A stretch of DNA of 64,000 bases from Streptomyces sp. NBC_00820. GTDB lineage: Bacteria; Actinomycetota; Actinomycetes; Streptomycetales; Streptomycetaceae. Positions 31,501-39,515 of this stretch are shown in pieces. The notes below the pieces were generated by a model. The model made no database searches, had not been told where the DNA came from, and worked only from the letters and a program-made list of their open reading frames with translations. The translations under genes were made by a program, and so were the position numbers. Within the stretch, counting starts at the first letter, position 1; each line of letters opens with the position of its first letter. The stretch is taken from positions 5,808,501 through 5,872,500 of the forward strand of contig NZ_CP108882.1 of the NCBI RefSeq assembly GCF_036347055.1, given 5' to 3'.

Positions 31501-34417
31501 CGACGAGCTGACCGATGTCGCCGAGACCCTGACCGGGCTCGCCGGCACCCGGCTGTCGGTGCCGCAGACCGCGCACGCCATCGGGTCCGGCAGCCTGCTG
31601 GTGCGCAGCGACGAGGGGCTGTTCCGGTTCATCCACGGCTCGGTGGTGGAGTGGCTGGTCGCCCGCGAGTGCGCGGTGCGGCTCACCGCCGGGGACGACT
31701 CGCTGCTGACCCGGCGCCAACTCGGCCAGCTGGCCGTGGAGTTCCTGTGCGACCTCGCCGACCACCGGGTCTGCCAGGCGTGGGCCGCAGCGCGGCTCGG
31801 CGGCTCCGGCGACGAGGCGGAGGCGCCCGCCGGGGGCGAGGAGGTGGGCCGGGTCAACGCCGTGAAGCTCCTCACCCGGCTACGCGTGCCCGCCCACACC
31901 GATCTGCGCGGCGCCGCCCTGGCCGGCGAGGACCTGTCCCACCGCGACTTCTCCGGGGTCGACCTCACCCGCGCCGACCTGACCGACGCCCGCCTCGTCG
32001 GCGCCAACCTCTCCGGAGCCGTCCTGCGGCACGCCCGGCTCACCGGCGCCCGGCTGGACGGCGCGGATCTGACCGGCGCCGACCTGCGCGGCGCCGACCT
32101 GCGGCGGGCCCGGCTGATCCGCACCGACCTGACCGGCGCCCGGGTCGAGGGCGGCCGGTGGCGGCGGGCGGCCCTGATCTCGGCGACCACCGGGCCGGCG
32201 GGGGAGAGCCCGGAACTGGCCGTCGCCGCCACCGCCCCGGGCATGGCCGTCGACGCCGGCTTCAGGCCCTCCGCGGTCGGTGTGCCGTACGGCTTCGACA
32301 TGCGCACCAGCCGGCTGCCCGAGCCCATCTCCTACAGCCCCGACGGCGAACTGCTCGCCGTGGGCAGCGAGGACGGCGGCGTGCTGGTCTGCGACGCCGA
32401 CACCGGCGTCGCCCTGCGCACCCTGGAGGGCCACACCGGCCGCGTCTACGCGGTGAAGTTCCGCGAACGGGTGCTCGCCACCGGCAGCGCCGACGGCACC
32501 GTACGGCTGTGGGACCCGGTCTCCGGGCGCTGCCGGCACCGGCTGGACATCCATCCGCGCGGGGTCTGGCCGGTCGCCCTCGACGACGACGGACAGCTGC
32601 TGGTCACCGGCGACGCCGACGGGGTGGTCACCGTCTGGGACCCCGCCACCGGCCGGCGGCTGCACCGGCTGCCCGGACACACCGCGCCCGTCTACACGGT
32701 GGCGTTCGGACCCGGCAACCGCGTCCTCGTCACCGGGGACGCCACCACCGCCGTACGCCTGTGGGACCTCACCACCGGCCGGCGGACCGGTGAACTCCCC
32801 GGCCACCGCGGCGCCGTGTACCGGGCGCGGTTCAGCCCGGACGGCACCCTGCTGGCCACCGGCGACCGGGGCGACGGCCGGCAGGGCGGCACCGTCCGCG
32901 TGTGGGACGTCGCCACCCGCACCCTCCGGCACGAGTTCACCGGCCACTCCGGGCGCGTCTACACCCTGGACTTCCACCCCGGCGGCCGGTACCTGGTCAG
33001 CGGCGACACCGACGGCGAGGTGCGGCTGTGGGACCTGGACACCGGGACGAGCGCCGGGCTGCTCGGCGGCTGCCGCGGCGCCGTCTACCAGGTGCTCTTC
33101 GACCCCGACGGGACACTGCTGGCCGCCGGGGACAGCGCCGGCGTGGTCCGGCTGTGGCGGATCGACCAGCGGGGCGACCCGGTCGCGGTGCCGATCGGCC
33201 GGCAGCCCGCCGAGCACCGCGGCTCGGTCTGGGTGTGCAAGTTCCGGCCGCACGGCGGGGCACCCGCCCCGGGCACCGGCCCGCTGCTGGTGACCGGCGG
33301 CAACGACGGCGTCGTACGGCTCTGGGACTCGTCCACCGGTCAGGGCAGGCGGATCCTGCGCGGGCACGGACGCCGCATCGGCACGCTCTCCTTCAGCGCC
33401 GACGGCTCGATGCTGGCGGCGGGCGGCAACGACGGCGTGGTGCGCGTATGGCACTCCGCCTCCGGCCGGCGCCTGCGTGAACTCACCGGCCAGAGCGACC
33501 GCCTGGTCTCCGCCGCGTTCGGCCCCGCCGGACCCCTGCTGGCCACCGCGAGCAGCGACGGCGACATCTACCTCTGGAACGCGGCCACCGGCGAGTACCA
33601 GCGCGAACTGGACGCCGAGACGGACCACGTGTGGGCCGAGGCGTTCAGCGCCGACGGCGAACTGCTCGCCACCGCCAACGACGACGACACGGTACGGCTC
33701 TGGTACCGGGGCACCGGCGCGCACGTCGCCACCGTCACCGAGCACTACGGCCGTGTCCGCGCGATCGCCTTCCGCTCCGACGACGCGGTCCTCGCCACCG
33801 GCTGCGACGACCGCAGGGTGCGGATCTGGGACGTGGCCGCCCGCCGGATCACCGCCGTGCTCGACGGCCACACCGACCGCGTGTACGCCGTGGCCTTCGC
33901 GCCCGACGGCTCCTGGCTGGCCAGCGCCTCCTGGGACGGCGACGCGGTCATCTGGCGCGACGGCGCGGTCGCCCACCGGCTGACCGGGCACACCGGCAAG
34001 GTGTGGACCGCCGCCGCGCACCCGATCCGTCCCCTGCTGGCGACGGCGGGCGACGACCGCACCGTCCGCCTGTGGAATCCGCGCACCGGCCAGGAGACCG
34101 CCGCTCTCACCGGTCATACCGGCCGCGTCCTCGCCGTCGTCTTCAGCCCCGACGGCTCGCTCCTCGCCAGCGGCGGCGAGGACGGCACCGTCCGGCTCTG
34201 GGACGTACCCGCCGACGCCCCGCCCACCCTCCGCGCCACCCTGGTCGGCCTGCCCGGCGGCTGGGCCGCGCTGTCGCCTTCGGGCGGCTACAAGTACGAG
34301 GGCGACGTCACCGGCGAGTTCTGGCACGCGGTGGGGATGTGCCGTTTCGAGCCGGGCGAACTCGACGGACACCTGCCGGGGTTGAGGCAGGTGCCGCTGG
34401 ACGAGGCGTTGGGGTGA
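28538..34417 (+). CDS. Giant TIR / pseudo-phosphoesterase / NACHT / pentapeptide / WD40 protein
   Basis: 1959 residues, a STAND-type sensor with an effector. Residues ~14-140 form a TIR domain (DFFISYSPADERWASWIAW, with catalytic-position Glu86 in MEWQAA), a fold that commonly cleaves NAD+. Residues ~217-460 form a calcineurin-like phosphoesterase whose metal ligands are mostly lost. DxH is replaced by G226-P-A228, GNHD by G302-Q303-D304, and the C-terminal HGHxH reads HGPTG. Residues 552-650 are an unassigned alpha/beta segment. NACHT has Walker A GDFGHGKT (724-731) and Walker B LLFDGFDE (796-803). Pentapeptide repeats lie at ~1122-1205, and about 15 WD40 repeats at ~1259-1893. An antiphage-type role is inferred from architecture. 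Confidence 0.85.
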   Translation: MVARQIIPGDTGPLDFFISYSPADERWASWIAWTLEEAGYRTVLQAWDFVPGTNFVDFMDRGVSESAAVIAVLSRNYERSRYGRMEWQAALRADPDAPERRLLTVRVEDIPVEGLLATITYVDLVPVTDPAAARELLLTRVRQAVDGRARPALRPGYPGGGGPAAAPNAPSVPSVPTLPSVPSPGRPLGRPGWAGRRRPAASPSYPKATGQSDRERAAVTVLHLAGPAFGRGQEPAELQAAIWGDLVELTDAGAPAPDLLVVTGDLTASGSRREFEQALSFLTGLRALLGLEPHRVALVPGGQDVNQAACQAYFSTCEADEMPPRPPYWPKWRHFAGLFQELYQGLDVVFDSDQPWTLFPVPELRTVIAGLNSSMAYSHRRDDQYGLVGPEQAAWFAQALRPHEAEGWLRVGVLRHAPGTAGPAGARRAATSPDGAGPLRDTDVLTRLTAPRLHLLLHGPTGPGAPPALTTAAGEVPVIGAPGPGRHQLLRISRDGLTAWQGPGEPQRRPVRWRRAERAFGAEDTEGPDGTAPGGEADGPPRPEPEPRAVQTPAEVLLARVAEVCRTRHEGAQIRKVEGPVPQLLVTWSQSGFVRQQRVAVHTGTPSAPDIDRFVALVHAADSETEAELVHDGPPPARELRDGARRRGVRVRSFTEFQGLLDLRGYVDGQSERLRTDPRYPPGMYLPQRYREVERLDAEDRDGLVDEMLRLLDSDQGRFLLLLGDFGHGKTFALRELARRIPGELPHLVPLLVELSSLDRAYSFEGLVAAHLAAHGVDNIDLRAFRYMLQQGRIVLLFDGFDELVTQVTYDRAAERLQVLLDSAVDSAKIVVSSRTQHFRSQGQVLTALGERVGLLPHRRVLAVQEFTQRQIHAYLVNRYDGDEPAADRRLRLLDAIPDLLALCRNPRLLGFVADLDDDQLRAVAGAGRALSPAGLYQEVLTAWLGFEEQRAGGGPGRAPGLSLDQLWHAVTALALRLWESGQESLRLDELTDVAETLTGLAGTRLSVPQTAHAIGSGSLLVRSDEGLFRFIHGSVVEWLVARECAVRLTAGDDSLLTRRQLGQLAVEFLCDLADHRVCQAWAAARLGGSGDEAEAPAGGEEVGRVNAVKLLTRLRVPAHTDLRGAALAGEDLSHRDFSGVDLTRADLTDARLVGANLSGAVLRHARLTGARLDGADLTGADLRGADLRRARLIRTDLTGARVEGGRWRRAALISATTGPAGESPELAVAATAPGMAVDAGFRPSAVGVPYGFDMRTSRLPEPISYSPDGELLAVGSEDGGVLVCDADTGVALRTLEGHTGRVYAVKFRERVLATGSADGTVRLWDPVSGRCRHRLDIHPRGVWPVALDDDGQLLVTGDADGVVTVWDPATGRRLHRLPGHTAPVYTVAFGPGNRVLVTGDATTAVRLWDLTTGRRTGELPGHRGAVYRARFSPDGTLLATGDRGDGRQGGTVRVWDVATRTLRHEFTGHSGRVYTLDFHPGGRYLVSGDTDGEVRLWDLDTGTSAGLLGGCRGAVYQVLFDPDGTLLAAGDSAGVVRLWRIDQRGDPVAVPIGRQPAEHRGSVWVCKFRPHGGAPAPGTGPLLVTGGNDGVVRLWDSSTGQGRRILRGHGRRIGTLSFSADGSMLAAGGNDGVVRVWHSASGRRLRELTGQSDRLVSAAFGPAGPLLATASSDGDIYLWNAATGEYQRELDAETDHVWAEAFSADGELLATANDDDTVRLWYRGTGAHVATVTEHYGRVRAIAFRSDDAVLATGCDDRRVRIWDVAARRITAVLDGHTDRVYAVAFAPDGSWLASASWDGDAVIWRDGAVAHRLTGHTGKVWTAAAHPIRPLLATAGDDRTVRLWNPRTGQETAALTGHTGRVLAVVFSPDGSLLASGGEDGTVRLWDVPADAPPTLRATLVGLPGGWAALSPSGGYKYEGDVTGEFWHAVGMCRFEPGELDGHLPGLRQVPLDEALG

Positions 34418-34469
34418 AGGGGAGGAGGGGGCCGGCGGAGCCGCGGTGAAGGGGAGACCGGAAAGGGTT

Positions 34470-34498
34470 TTGAACGCGTTCAATTGAAGGCGTACGCT
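34470..34498 (+). promoter_or_regulatory. Promoter with embedded 14-bp palindrome, probable leaderless start
   Basis: TTGAAC (34470-34475) and TACGCT (34493-34498) are separated by 17 nt. The predicted start of transcription falls at about 34505, the A of the ATG, and no ribosome binding site precedes that ATG. The -35 box lies within the perfect palindrome TTGAACG-CGTTCAA (34470-34483), a TetR-operator-like sequence. Confidence 0.6.
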
Positions 34499-34504
34499 CG
34501 TGCC

Positions 34505-35029
34505 ATGAGCGAAAGAGCCGCCCTGCTCAAGGGCATTCGCGTCTGGCTGGTCCTCTTCGTCGCGTGTCTCGCGCTCAGCGGTGCCACCGCCTTCCCGCTC
34601 GTCCATGAACTGCGCTGGACCGAGAGCGTGTTGCGGGCGGTCTCGGTGCCCGACCACCTGCCCGGGCTGATGGCCTGGATCACCCGGGTACGGGACGGCC
34701 TCGACACCGCGGACACCGACTACCCGTTCCTGCTCTACGGCACCGACTGGCTGGCCTTCGCCCACCTCGTCATCGCGGTCGCCTTCTACGGTCCCTACCG
34801 TGACCCGGTCCGCAACATCTGGGTCGTCGAGTTCGCCATGATCGCCTGCGCCGGCATCATCCCGCTCGCGCTGATCTGCGGCCCCCTCCGCGGAATCCCC
34901 TTCTGGTGGAGCCTGATCGACATGTCGTTCGGGGTGTTCGGGGTGATCCCGCTCCACGTCGTACGGAGGAAGATCAAGCGCCTGGAGGCGATCGGCGTGC
35001 CGGCGTCCGCCGCGGCGTCCGCCGCCTGA
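34505..35029 (+). CDS. Conserved four-helix membrane protein, unknown function
   Basis: 174 residues with four transmembrane helices: VWLVLFVACLALSGATAF, WLAFAHLVIAVAFYG, FAMIACAGIIPLALICG and WWSLIDMSFGVFGVIPL. A soluble loop between helices 1 and 2 contains LPGLMAWITRVRDGLDTADTDYPF. The ends are basic (RRKIKRLEAIG), suggesting a cytosolic C-terminus. No known family is recognised. ATG 34505 lacks a ribosome binding site but coincides with the expected transcription start of the promoter just upstream, so leaderless translation is likely. TTG 34484 would begin inside the promoter. It follows the TIR-NACHT gene by 87 bp but has its own promoter. Confidence 0.7.
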   Translation: MSERAALLKGIRVWLVLFVACLALSGATAFPLVHELRWTESVLRAVSVPDHLPGLMAWITRVRDGLDTADTDYPFLLYGTDWLAFAHLVIAVAFYGPYRDPVRNIWVVEFAMIACAGIIPLALICGPLRGIPFWWSLIDMSFGVFGVIPLHVVRRKIKRLEAIGVPASAAASAA

Positions 35030-35075
35030 AACCGGCCGCCGAGGCCAGTGAGGCCGACGAGGGCGCCGCGGCCCG

Positions 35076-35675
35076 CTACCGGCGCTCGATGCGCTCCACC
35101 AGCTCCGCGGCCATCGACTTGATGATCTCCAGCCCCTCGTGGCCCCAGGCGTGCGGGTCCTGGTCGACCGAGCAGATCGTGCCCAGCACCGTGCCCGTGC
35201 TGTCGATCAGCGGGGCGCCCAGGTAGGAGTGGATGCCGATCGCGTCGACGACGTGGTTGCCGGCGAAGCGCGGGAAGTCACGGACGTCGTCCAGCACCAG
35301 GGCCTTGCGCCGCCTGACCACGTGCGGGCAGAAGCCGATGTCGAGGTCGCGCGGCATCACCCGGCCGGGCACCGGGTCCTCCAGCAGCGGGGAGGCCAGC
35401 TCCACGGTCGTGTCCGAGGCCGCGCTGTAGAGGCCGGCGAAGTACTGGCGGTCCTCGTCGACGAAGAAGTTGACCCCGGCGTAGCAGCCACCGGTGCGCC
35501 TCGCCAGCTCGCGCGCGAACGCGTCGTACTCCGGGACCGGTTCGGCCTCGATGCCCAGTTCCCGGAGCCGGCGTGCTCGGGCCTGGGCCTCGGGGTCCTG
35601 CGGGGGGAGCAGGAGATGACGCATGCCTATCCCCGGCTCCCCTCCCAAGGGGGTTCTCGACACCCTCGCTGACAT
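35076..35675 (-). CDS. GAF-domain sensory protein linked to the conservon
   Basis: 199 residues. After a ~45-residue N-terminal region with PPQDPEAQARARRLRELGI, a single GAF domain spans to the end. It includes GCYAGVNFFVDEDRQYFAGLY, DIGFCPHVVRRRKALVLDDVRDFPRFAGNH and IHSYLGAPLIDSTGTVLGTICSVDQDPHAW. The CxH pair in GFCPHV is typical of GAF proteins that accompany conservon-like operons. ATG 35675 is chosen because AAGGAG lies 5 nt upstream. GTG 35681 would abut that site. It starts 18 bp after cvnD, so it is the fifth gene of the operon and probably reports a small-molecule or redox signal. Confidence 0.8.
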   Translation of the reverse strand: MSARVSRTPLGGEPGIGMRHLLLPPQDPEAQARARRLRELGIEAEPVPEYDAFARELARRTGGCYAGVNFFVDEDRQYFAGLYSAASDTTVELASPLLEDPVPGRVMPRDLDIGFCPHVVRRRKALVLDDVRDFPRFAGNHVVDAIGIHSYLGAPLIDSTGTVLGTICSVDQDPHAWGHEGLEIIKSMAAELVERIERR

Positions 35676-35693
35676 GGGCACTCCTTGAAATGG

Positions 35694-36278
35694 TCAGATG
35701 CTGGAAGTGATCAGATGCTGCACGAGCCCGAGCAGGACCTGGATGCCGGAGCTCGACACGCGGGCGTCGCACAGCACCACCGGCACGTCGGGCTTGAGGT
35801 CCAGCGCGGTCCGCACCTCCTCCGGCGTGTAGCTGTGCGCCCCGTCGAACTCGTTGACCGCGACGACGAAGCTGATCCCGCGGCCCTCGAAGAAGTCGAC
35901 CGCCGCGAAGGAGTGCTCCAGCCGGCGGGTGTCGGCGAGGACGACCGCGCCCAGCGCGCCGGCCGACATCTCGTCCCACAGGAACCAGAAGCGCTCCTGC
36001 CCGGGCGTGCCGAACAGATAGAGAACGTGCTCCGGGTCGAGGGTGATCCGGCCGAAGTCCATGGCCACCGTGGTGGTGGCCTTCTTCTCCACGCCGTCCA
36101 GCCGGTCCGTGGCAGCGCTGACCTCGGTCAGCAGCTCCTCCGTGCTCAGCGGCGGGATCTCACTGACCGCTCCCACGAAGGTGGTCTTGCCGACTCCGAA
36201 ACCACCGGCGACCACGATCTTGATCCCCGTCGGCAGGGATCGGGCACCGGGTGTCTCAGAGCCGTTTGAGGAGCCCAT
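35694..36278 (-). CDS. cvnD: CvnD-type Ras-like GTPase
   Basis: 194-residue conservon GTPase. P-loop GGFGVGKTT lies near residues 26-34 with DFGRITL and a switch-II-like LFGTPGQERFWFLW. VVAVNEFDG replaces the usual NKxD as guanine-specificity motif, as in other MglA-like conservon GTPases. ATG 36278 lies inside the end of cvnC (23-bp overlap), and the longer frame to 36365 is a shadow. In the conservon model the GTPase signals downstream of the CvnA kinase-like sensor together with CvnB and CvnC at the membrane. Confidence 0.9.
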   Translation of the reverse strand: MGSSNGSETPGARSLPTGIKIVVAGGFGVGKTTFVGAVSEIPPLSTEELLTEVSAATDRLDGVEKKATTTVAMDFGRITLDPEHVLYLFGTPGQERFWFLWDEMSAGALGAVVLADTRRLEHSFAAVDFFEGRGISFVVAVNEFDGAHSYTPEEVRTALDLKPDVPVVLCDARVSSSGIQVLLGLVQHLITSSI

Positions 36279-36648
36279 CCCGCAACGCCTCCAGAAGTTC
36301 CAGATCGGGGGCCGAAGTCGTCCCCCGCACAGCCAGGTCGAAAGGCCGGGTGGCGATCGCGCCACGCTCGGCCAGGTCGGACAGCAACACCTTGATCACC
36401 GTCGCCGGCATCCGGGTGAGGCCCGCGATCTCAGCCACCGTCACCGGCGCCCGGCACAGGTCCAGCACCTGGGTGTGATCCAGCCCGAGGTCGCTGCGCA
36501 GGGCCGTACCGGTGGCCACCACCATGGTCATCAGGTCGAAGTGGCGCGTGGGTTCGGTGCGTCCCTCGCTGACGGTGTACGGCCGGACCAGCCGTCCGAC
36601 GGCGTCGTCGAGCGGCGGCCTCTCCGGGTCCCCCGGCGCGTGGGGCAT
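36256..36648 (-). CDS. cvnC: CvnC-type DUF742 protein
   Basis: 130 residues of the DUF742 family, a winged-helix-like conservon component. The LVRPYTVSEGRTEPTRHFDLMTMV opening and the LCRAPVTVAEIAGLTRMPATVIKVLLSDL core are the recognisable family segments. It ends with AIATRPFDL and a leucine-rich tail. Its start is 3 bp after the cvnB stop and its end overlaps cvnD, so the set is translationally coupled. A DNA-binding or scaffold role in conservons is proposed but not established. Confidence 0.9.
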   Translation of the reverse strand: MPHAPGDPERPPLDDAVGRLVRPYTVSEGRTEPTRHFDLMTMVVATGTALRSDLGLDHTQVLDLCRAPVTVAEIAGLTRMPATVIKVLLSDLAERGAIATRPFDLAVRGTTSAPDLELLEALRDGLLKRL

Positions 36649-36651
36649 CGC

Positions 36652-37047
36652 TCACTGCCCCACCGACTGCCGTGGAGCGACCCCGAGGTGGCTGCGGACC
36701 CCCTTGACCATCATGGTCATCTCGTAGCCGAGTACGGCCACATCCGCGTCGGAGCCGGCGAGCACGGCCAGCAGGGCACCCTGCCCGGCCGCGGAGACGA
36801 AGAGCAGCGAGCTGCTGAGCTCGGTCACGATCTGGCGCACGTCTCCGCCGTCGTCGAACTTCTTGCCCGCGCTGCGGGCCAGCGAGTACAGGCCGCTGGA
36901 CAGGGCCGCCAGGTGGTCCGCCGCGTCCGTGTCCAGTCCGTCCGCGGCCATCACGAGCCCGTCGGAGGACAGCAGCAGCGCGCTGCGCGTGTGCGGGACG
37001 CGCTGCAGAAGGCCGCTCAACAGCCAGGAAAGATCTTCGCTCACCAC
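36652..37047 (-). CDS. cvnB: CvnB-type roadblock/LC7 protein
   Basis: 131 residues with the roadblock/LC7 fold: SWLLSGLLQRVPHTRSALLLSSDGLVMAADGL followed by SSSLLFVSAAGQGALLAVLAGSDADVAVLGYEMTMMV. Roadblock proteins act as GTPase-activating or scaffolding partners of MglA/Ras-like proteins, here CvnD. Two tandem GTG codons (37047 and 37044) could start translation. The first is given. The gap to cvnA is 30 bp. Confidence 0.9.
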   Translation of the reverse strand: MVSEDLSWLLSGLLQRVPHTRSALLLSSDGLVMAADGLDTDAADHLAALSSGLYSLARSAGKKFDDGGDVRQIVTELSSSLLFVSAAGQGALLAVLAGSDADVAVLGYEMTMMVKGVRSHLGVAPRQSVGQ

Positions 37048-37077
37048 GATCGCCTACTTCTCCTCGATGACGTACAA

Positions 37078-38880
37078 CTACTGGGAACCCGGGCCCGGTC
37101 GAGCGGAGCCGCCGACGGACACGGAGCCTCCGACAGACACGGTGGCGTCGGCGGGCACGGTGGCGCCGGCGGCGTCGGCTTCTTCCGTCTCTCCCGCTTC
37201 TCCCGCTTCCCCCGCCTCCCGGGTCTCACCCGCCCGGCCGCCTTCTCCGCCCGCTTCGGGCGCCTCGGGCGCTTCGGTCTCCTCGGGCGGTCGGGCCGTC
37301 TCGGCCCCTCCGGGTTCCTCGGCCCGGCGTACACCGCTCTGGAAGGCAGCCATCAGGCCGGGATCGTGCGCGATCTCCGTCTCCGGCGCGTCCGTGCGCG
37401 CGGCCTCCTCGCCGGCGGACTCCCGCAGTTCGGGCGCGAGGTTCTCCTGGCGCCGGCGCTTGGGCAGCGACGGGCGGCCGTTCTCCGCGTCACGGTCCAA
37501 GTCCGCGTCCGGCTCGGCTCGTCGGGGCGCCGGACGGGCGGGGGCGGGAGCGGGGGCGGGAGCCGGCCGGGCCGGCGGAGAGGCGGAGGGGGTGGCGTCC
37601 GGCTGCCGCTGCGCTCCCGTCACCGCCTGCTGTCCGCCGAGCAGTTCGGGCGGCAGTACGGCGACGGCCTGGGTGCCGCCGTAGACGTTGTTCTGGAGCT
37701 GTACGACGATGCCGTGCCGCCGGGCGAGCGCCGAGACCACGTACAGACCGATCCGGCCGTCCTTGAGCAGTTCGCCGAGCGCGACCCCGTCGGGCCCGGC
37801 GAGCAGGGAGTTCATCTGGTTGCGCTCGGCCGAGGTCATGCCCAGACCGCGGTCCTCGACCTCGATCGCGAGCCCGGCCGGGACGTGCTCGGCGCGCAGC
37901 AGCACCTGGGTGTGGGGAGGCGAGAACACCGTGGCGTTCTCGACCAGTTCGGCCAGCAGGTGGACGACGTCGACGACCGCGTGCCCGTTCACCGTCCCCT
38001 CCACCGGGGGAACCATCTTGACCCGCGCGTAGCTCTCGACCTCGGCGGCGGCGGAGCGCATCACGTCGGCCATGCTGACCGGCTGCGTCCACATGCGGTG
38101 GGAGACGGCGCCGCCGAGCACGGCCAGGTTCTCGGCGTAGCGCCGGATGCGGGTGGCCAGGTGGTCCACCCGGAACAGGCCCTTGAGCAGGTCCGGGTTC
38201 TCGACCTCGTTCTCCAGCTCGTCCAGCAGACCGATCTCGCGGTGCACCAGCGACTCGAGCCTGCGGGCCATGTTGGCGAAGACCTCGAAGTGCCGCTCGT
38301 CGTGCGCGGACGCCGCCGGCTCCGCCGCCCCGGCCTCGGGAGCCGGGACCCGCGCCGCCGCCTCGGTGGCCTGCTGAGCGGACGCGATCTTGTCCCCCAG
38401 CCGGTCCAGAGCGTCCCGCGTCTGCTCCGACAGCGGGGCGCCCTGGTTCCCGCGGTGCTCCAGCATCGCCTTGCTGCGGTCGAAATACCTTCGCAGCTCG
38501 GCCAGCTCGGCCGCTTCGGCCTGCCCGCGCGCCGCGAGAGCGCTCACCTCGGCATGCCGCAGCCCCAGGGCGCGTGCCTTCGTGAAGGCCAGCAGCGCCG
38601 CGCTCGTCAGGATCCCGCAGACGATCAGCAGGGTGCCGGTGAGCAGGATCCAGAAGGCGCTCCCGCCGACGCGGTCCGCGCCCACGGCGAACAGAAGCGC
38701 GCCGGCCGCCGCTCCGGTGAGTGCGACCAGTACGGCGGGCAGCACCGTGAGAAGCACGATGTGGCGCGCGACCGCGCTGCCGAGCCCGGGTATGCCACTG
38801 TCCGCGGCATGCACATGCGAGGGGTCGACTGCCGCCGTGCGGCGCGGAGCGTGTGCGGGCAACGTCGAAGGTTCCTGCAT
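37078..38880 (-). CDS. cvnA: CvnA-type sensor histidine kinase-like protein
   Basis: About 600 residues. Two transmembrane helices (IVLLTVLPAVLVALTGAAAGALLF and FWILLTGTLLIVCGILTSAALL) near residues 40-95 are followed by a coiled region with ELAELRRYFDRSKAMLEHRGNQ. Next come a dimerisation-like segment with HFEVFANMARRLESLVHREIGLLDELE and an HATPase domain with LAELVENATVFSPP (N box) and IEVEDRGLGMT (G1 box). The C-terminal ~150 residues are a Pro/Ala/Glu-rich tail ending in VSVGGSVSVGGSA repeats. ATG 38880 has AGGG 7 nt upstream. It heads the cvnABCD-GAF operon and presumably perceives the signal at the membrane. Confidence 0.85.
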   Translation of the reverse strand: MQEPSTLPAHAPRRTAAVDPSHVHAADSGIPGLGSAVARHIVLLTVLPAVLVALTGAAAGALLFAVGADRVGGSAFWILLTGTLLIVCGILTSAALLAFTKARALGLRHAEVSALAARGQAEAAELAELRRYFDRSKAMLEHRGNQGAPLSEQTRDALDRLGDKIASAQQATEAAARVPAPEAGAAEPAASAHDERHFEVFANMARRLESLVHREIGLLDELENEVENPDLLKGLFRVDHLATRIRRYAENLAVLGGAVSHRMWTQPVSMADVMRSAAAEVESYARVKMVPPVEGTVNGHAVVDVVHLLAELVENATVFSPPHTQVLLRAEHVPAGLAIEVEDRGLGMTSAERNQMNSLLAGPDGVALGELLKDGRIGLYVVSALARRHGIVVQLQNNVYGGTQAVAVLPPELLGGQQAVTGAQRQPDATPSASPPARPAPAPAPAPARPAPRRAEPDADLDRDAENGRPSLPKRRRQENLAPELRESAGEEAARTDAPETEIAHDPGLMAAFQSGVRRAEEPGGAETARPPEETEAPEAPEAGGEGGRAGETREAGEAGEAGETEEADAAGATVPADATVSVGGSVSVGGSARPGPGSQ

Positions 38881-39142
38881 CACAGTCCCTGGTGCGTATG
38901 GGCCGGCAGGCCAGAAGTGTGCGAGGCACGTTACAGGCAACGACTGTTCGCGTCACGAGCAGTTACGTCGTGGGCAATGGTTTATCAGATCGGGTGATCC
39001 CGGGCCGAGCCGGATCCCCTGATGCACGAGTGGTCCACCGTGTCCTCACGCGTGGTCCACGATGTCCCGCGCGCCGAGGACCTGTCTCGCCGGGACGCGC
39101 GCGCAGGTGGACCATGGAGGTGAGCGACGAAGGAGGTCCGTC

Positions 39143-39334
39143 ATGGAAGCCGGAGCCTCGGATCAGGACACCTGGTACGCGCGTACGCCGTCGCAGGCCG
39201 AGGGCGAGCGCGACGAGGTGGGCGAGCGCACGGCGGTCGCGCCGCACCCGGACGTCCTCAGGACCGAACCGTCCCAGGCGGAGGGCGAACGGATCGACGA
39301 CGCGCGCACCGACGGTCCGGCAGGCCGCGGGTGA
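39143..39334 (+). CDS. Small acidic protein with duplicated PSQAEGER motif
   Basis: 63 residues, not matched to a known family. ATG 39143 has a near-perfect GAAGGAGG ribosome binding site 6 nt upstream, which makes a real gene likely despite its size. The octapeptide PSQAEGER occurs twice, 33 residues apart, in an otherwise charged and probably unstructured chain. The longer frame from 39062 lacks a start signal. It stands alone between the conservon promoter region and the GDPD gene, with no evident partner. Confidence 0.6.
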   Translation: MEAGASDQDTWYARTPSQAEGERDEVGERTAVAPHPDVLRTEPSQAEGERIDDARTDGPAGRG

Positions 39335-39515
39335 CAGCCTGACCCGCATGACAGGCCGGTGACCGCCCGACCGCCCGACCGCCCGACAGGCCGGTGACCC
39401 GGACGGCCCGGACCGCGCAACGGACGGGTACCGGACTCGGGGTCCGCTGCGCGTTATGTGCTGCCCGCTGCCCGCTGCCCGCTGCCCGGTGCCGTACCCG
39501 GAGGACAGCCCCTGC
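39335..39515. repeat. Intergenic simple-sequence repeats
   Basis: The gap holds three tandem GACCGCCC units near 39361-39385 and a duplicated ACAGGCCGGTGACC flanking them. Four tandem CTGCCCG units lie near 39460-39487. No gene or clear terminator is visible. The adjacent genes converge here. Confidence 0.6.

Noticed and set aside
28520..31765. 1081-codon minus-strand frame opposite the TIR-NACHT gene
   Set aside because: It is the shadow of the coding strand. The plus strand carries TIR, NACHT and WD40 motifs, while the minus frame is low-complexity without domains.
31880..34957. 1025-codon minus-strand frame opposite the WD40 region
   Set aside because: Its repetitive Gly/Ala/Val pattern is simply the mirrored WD40 repeats. 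There is no start signal.
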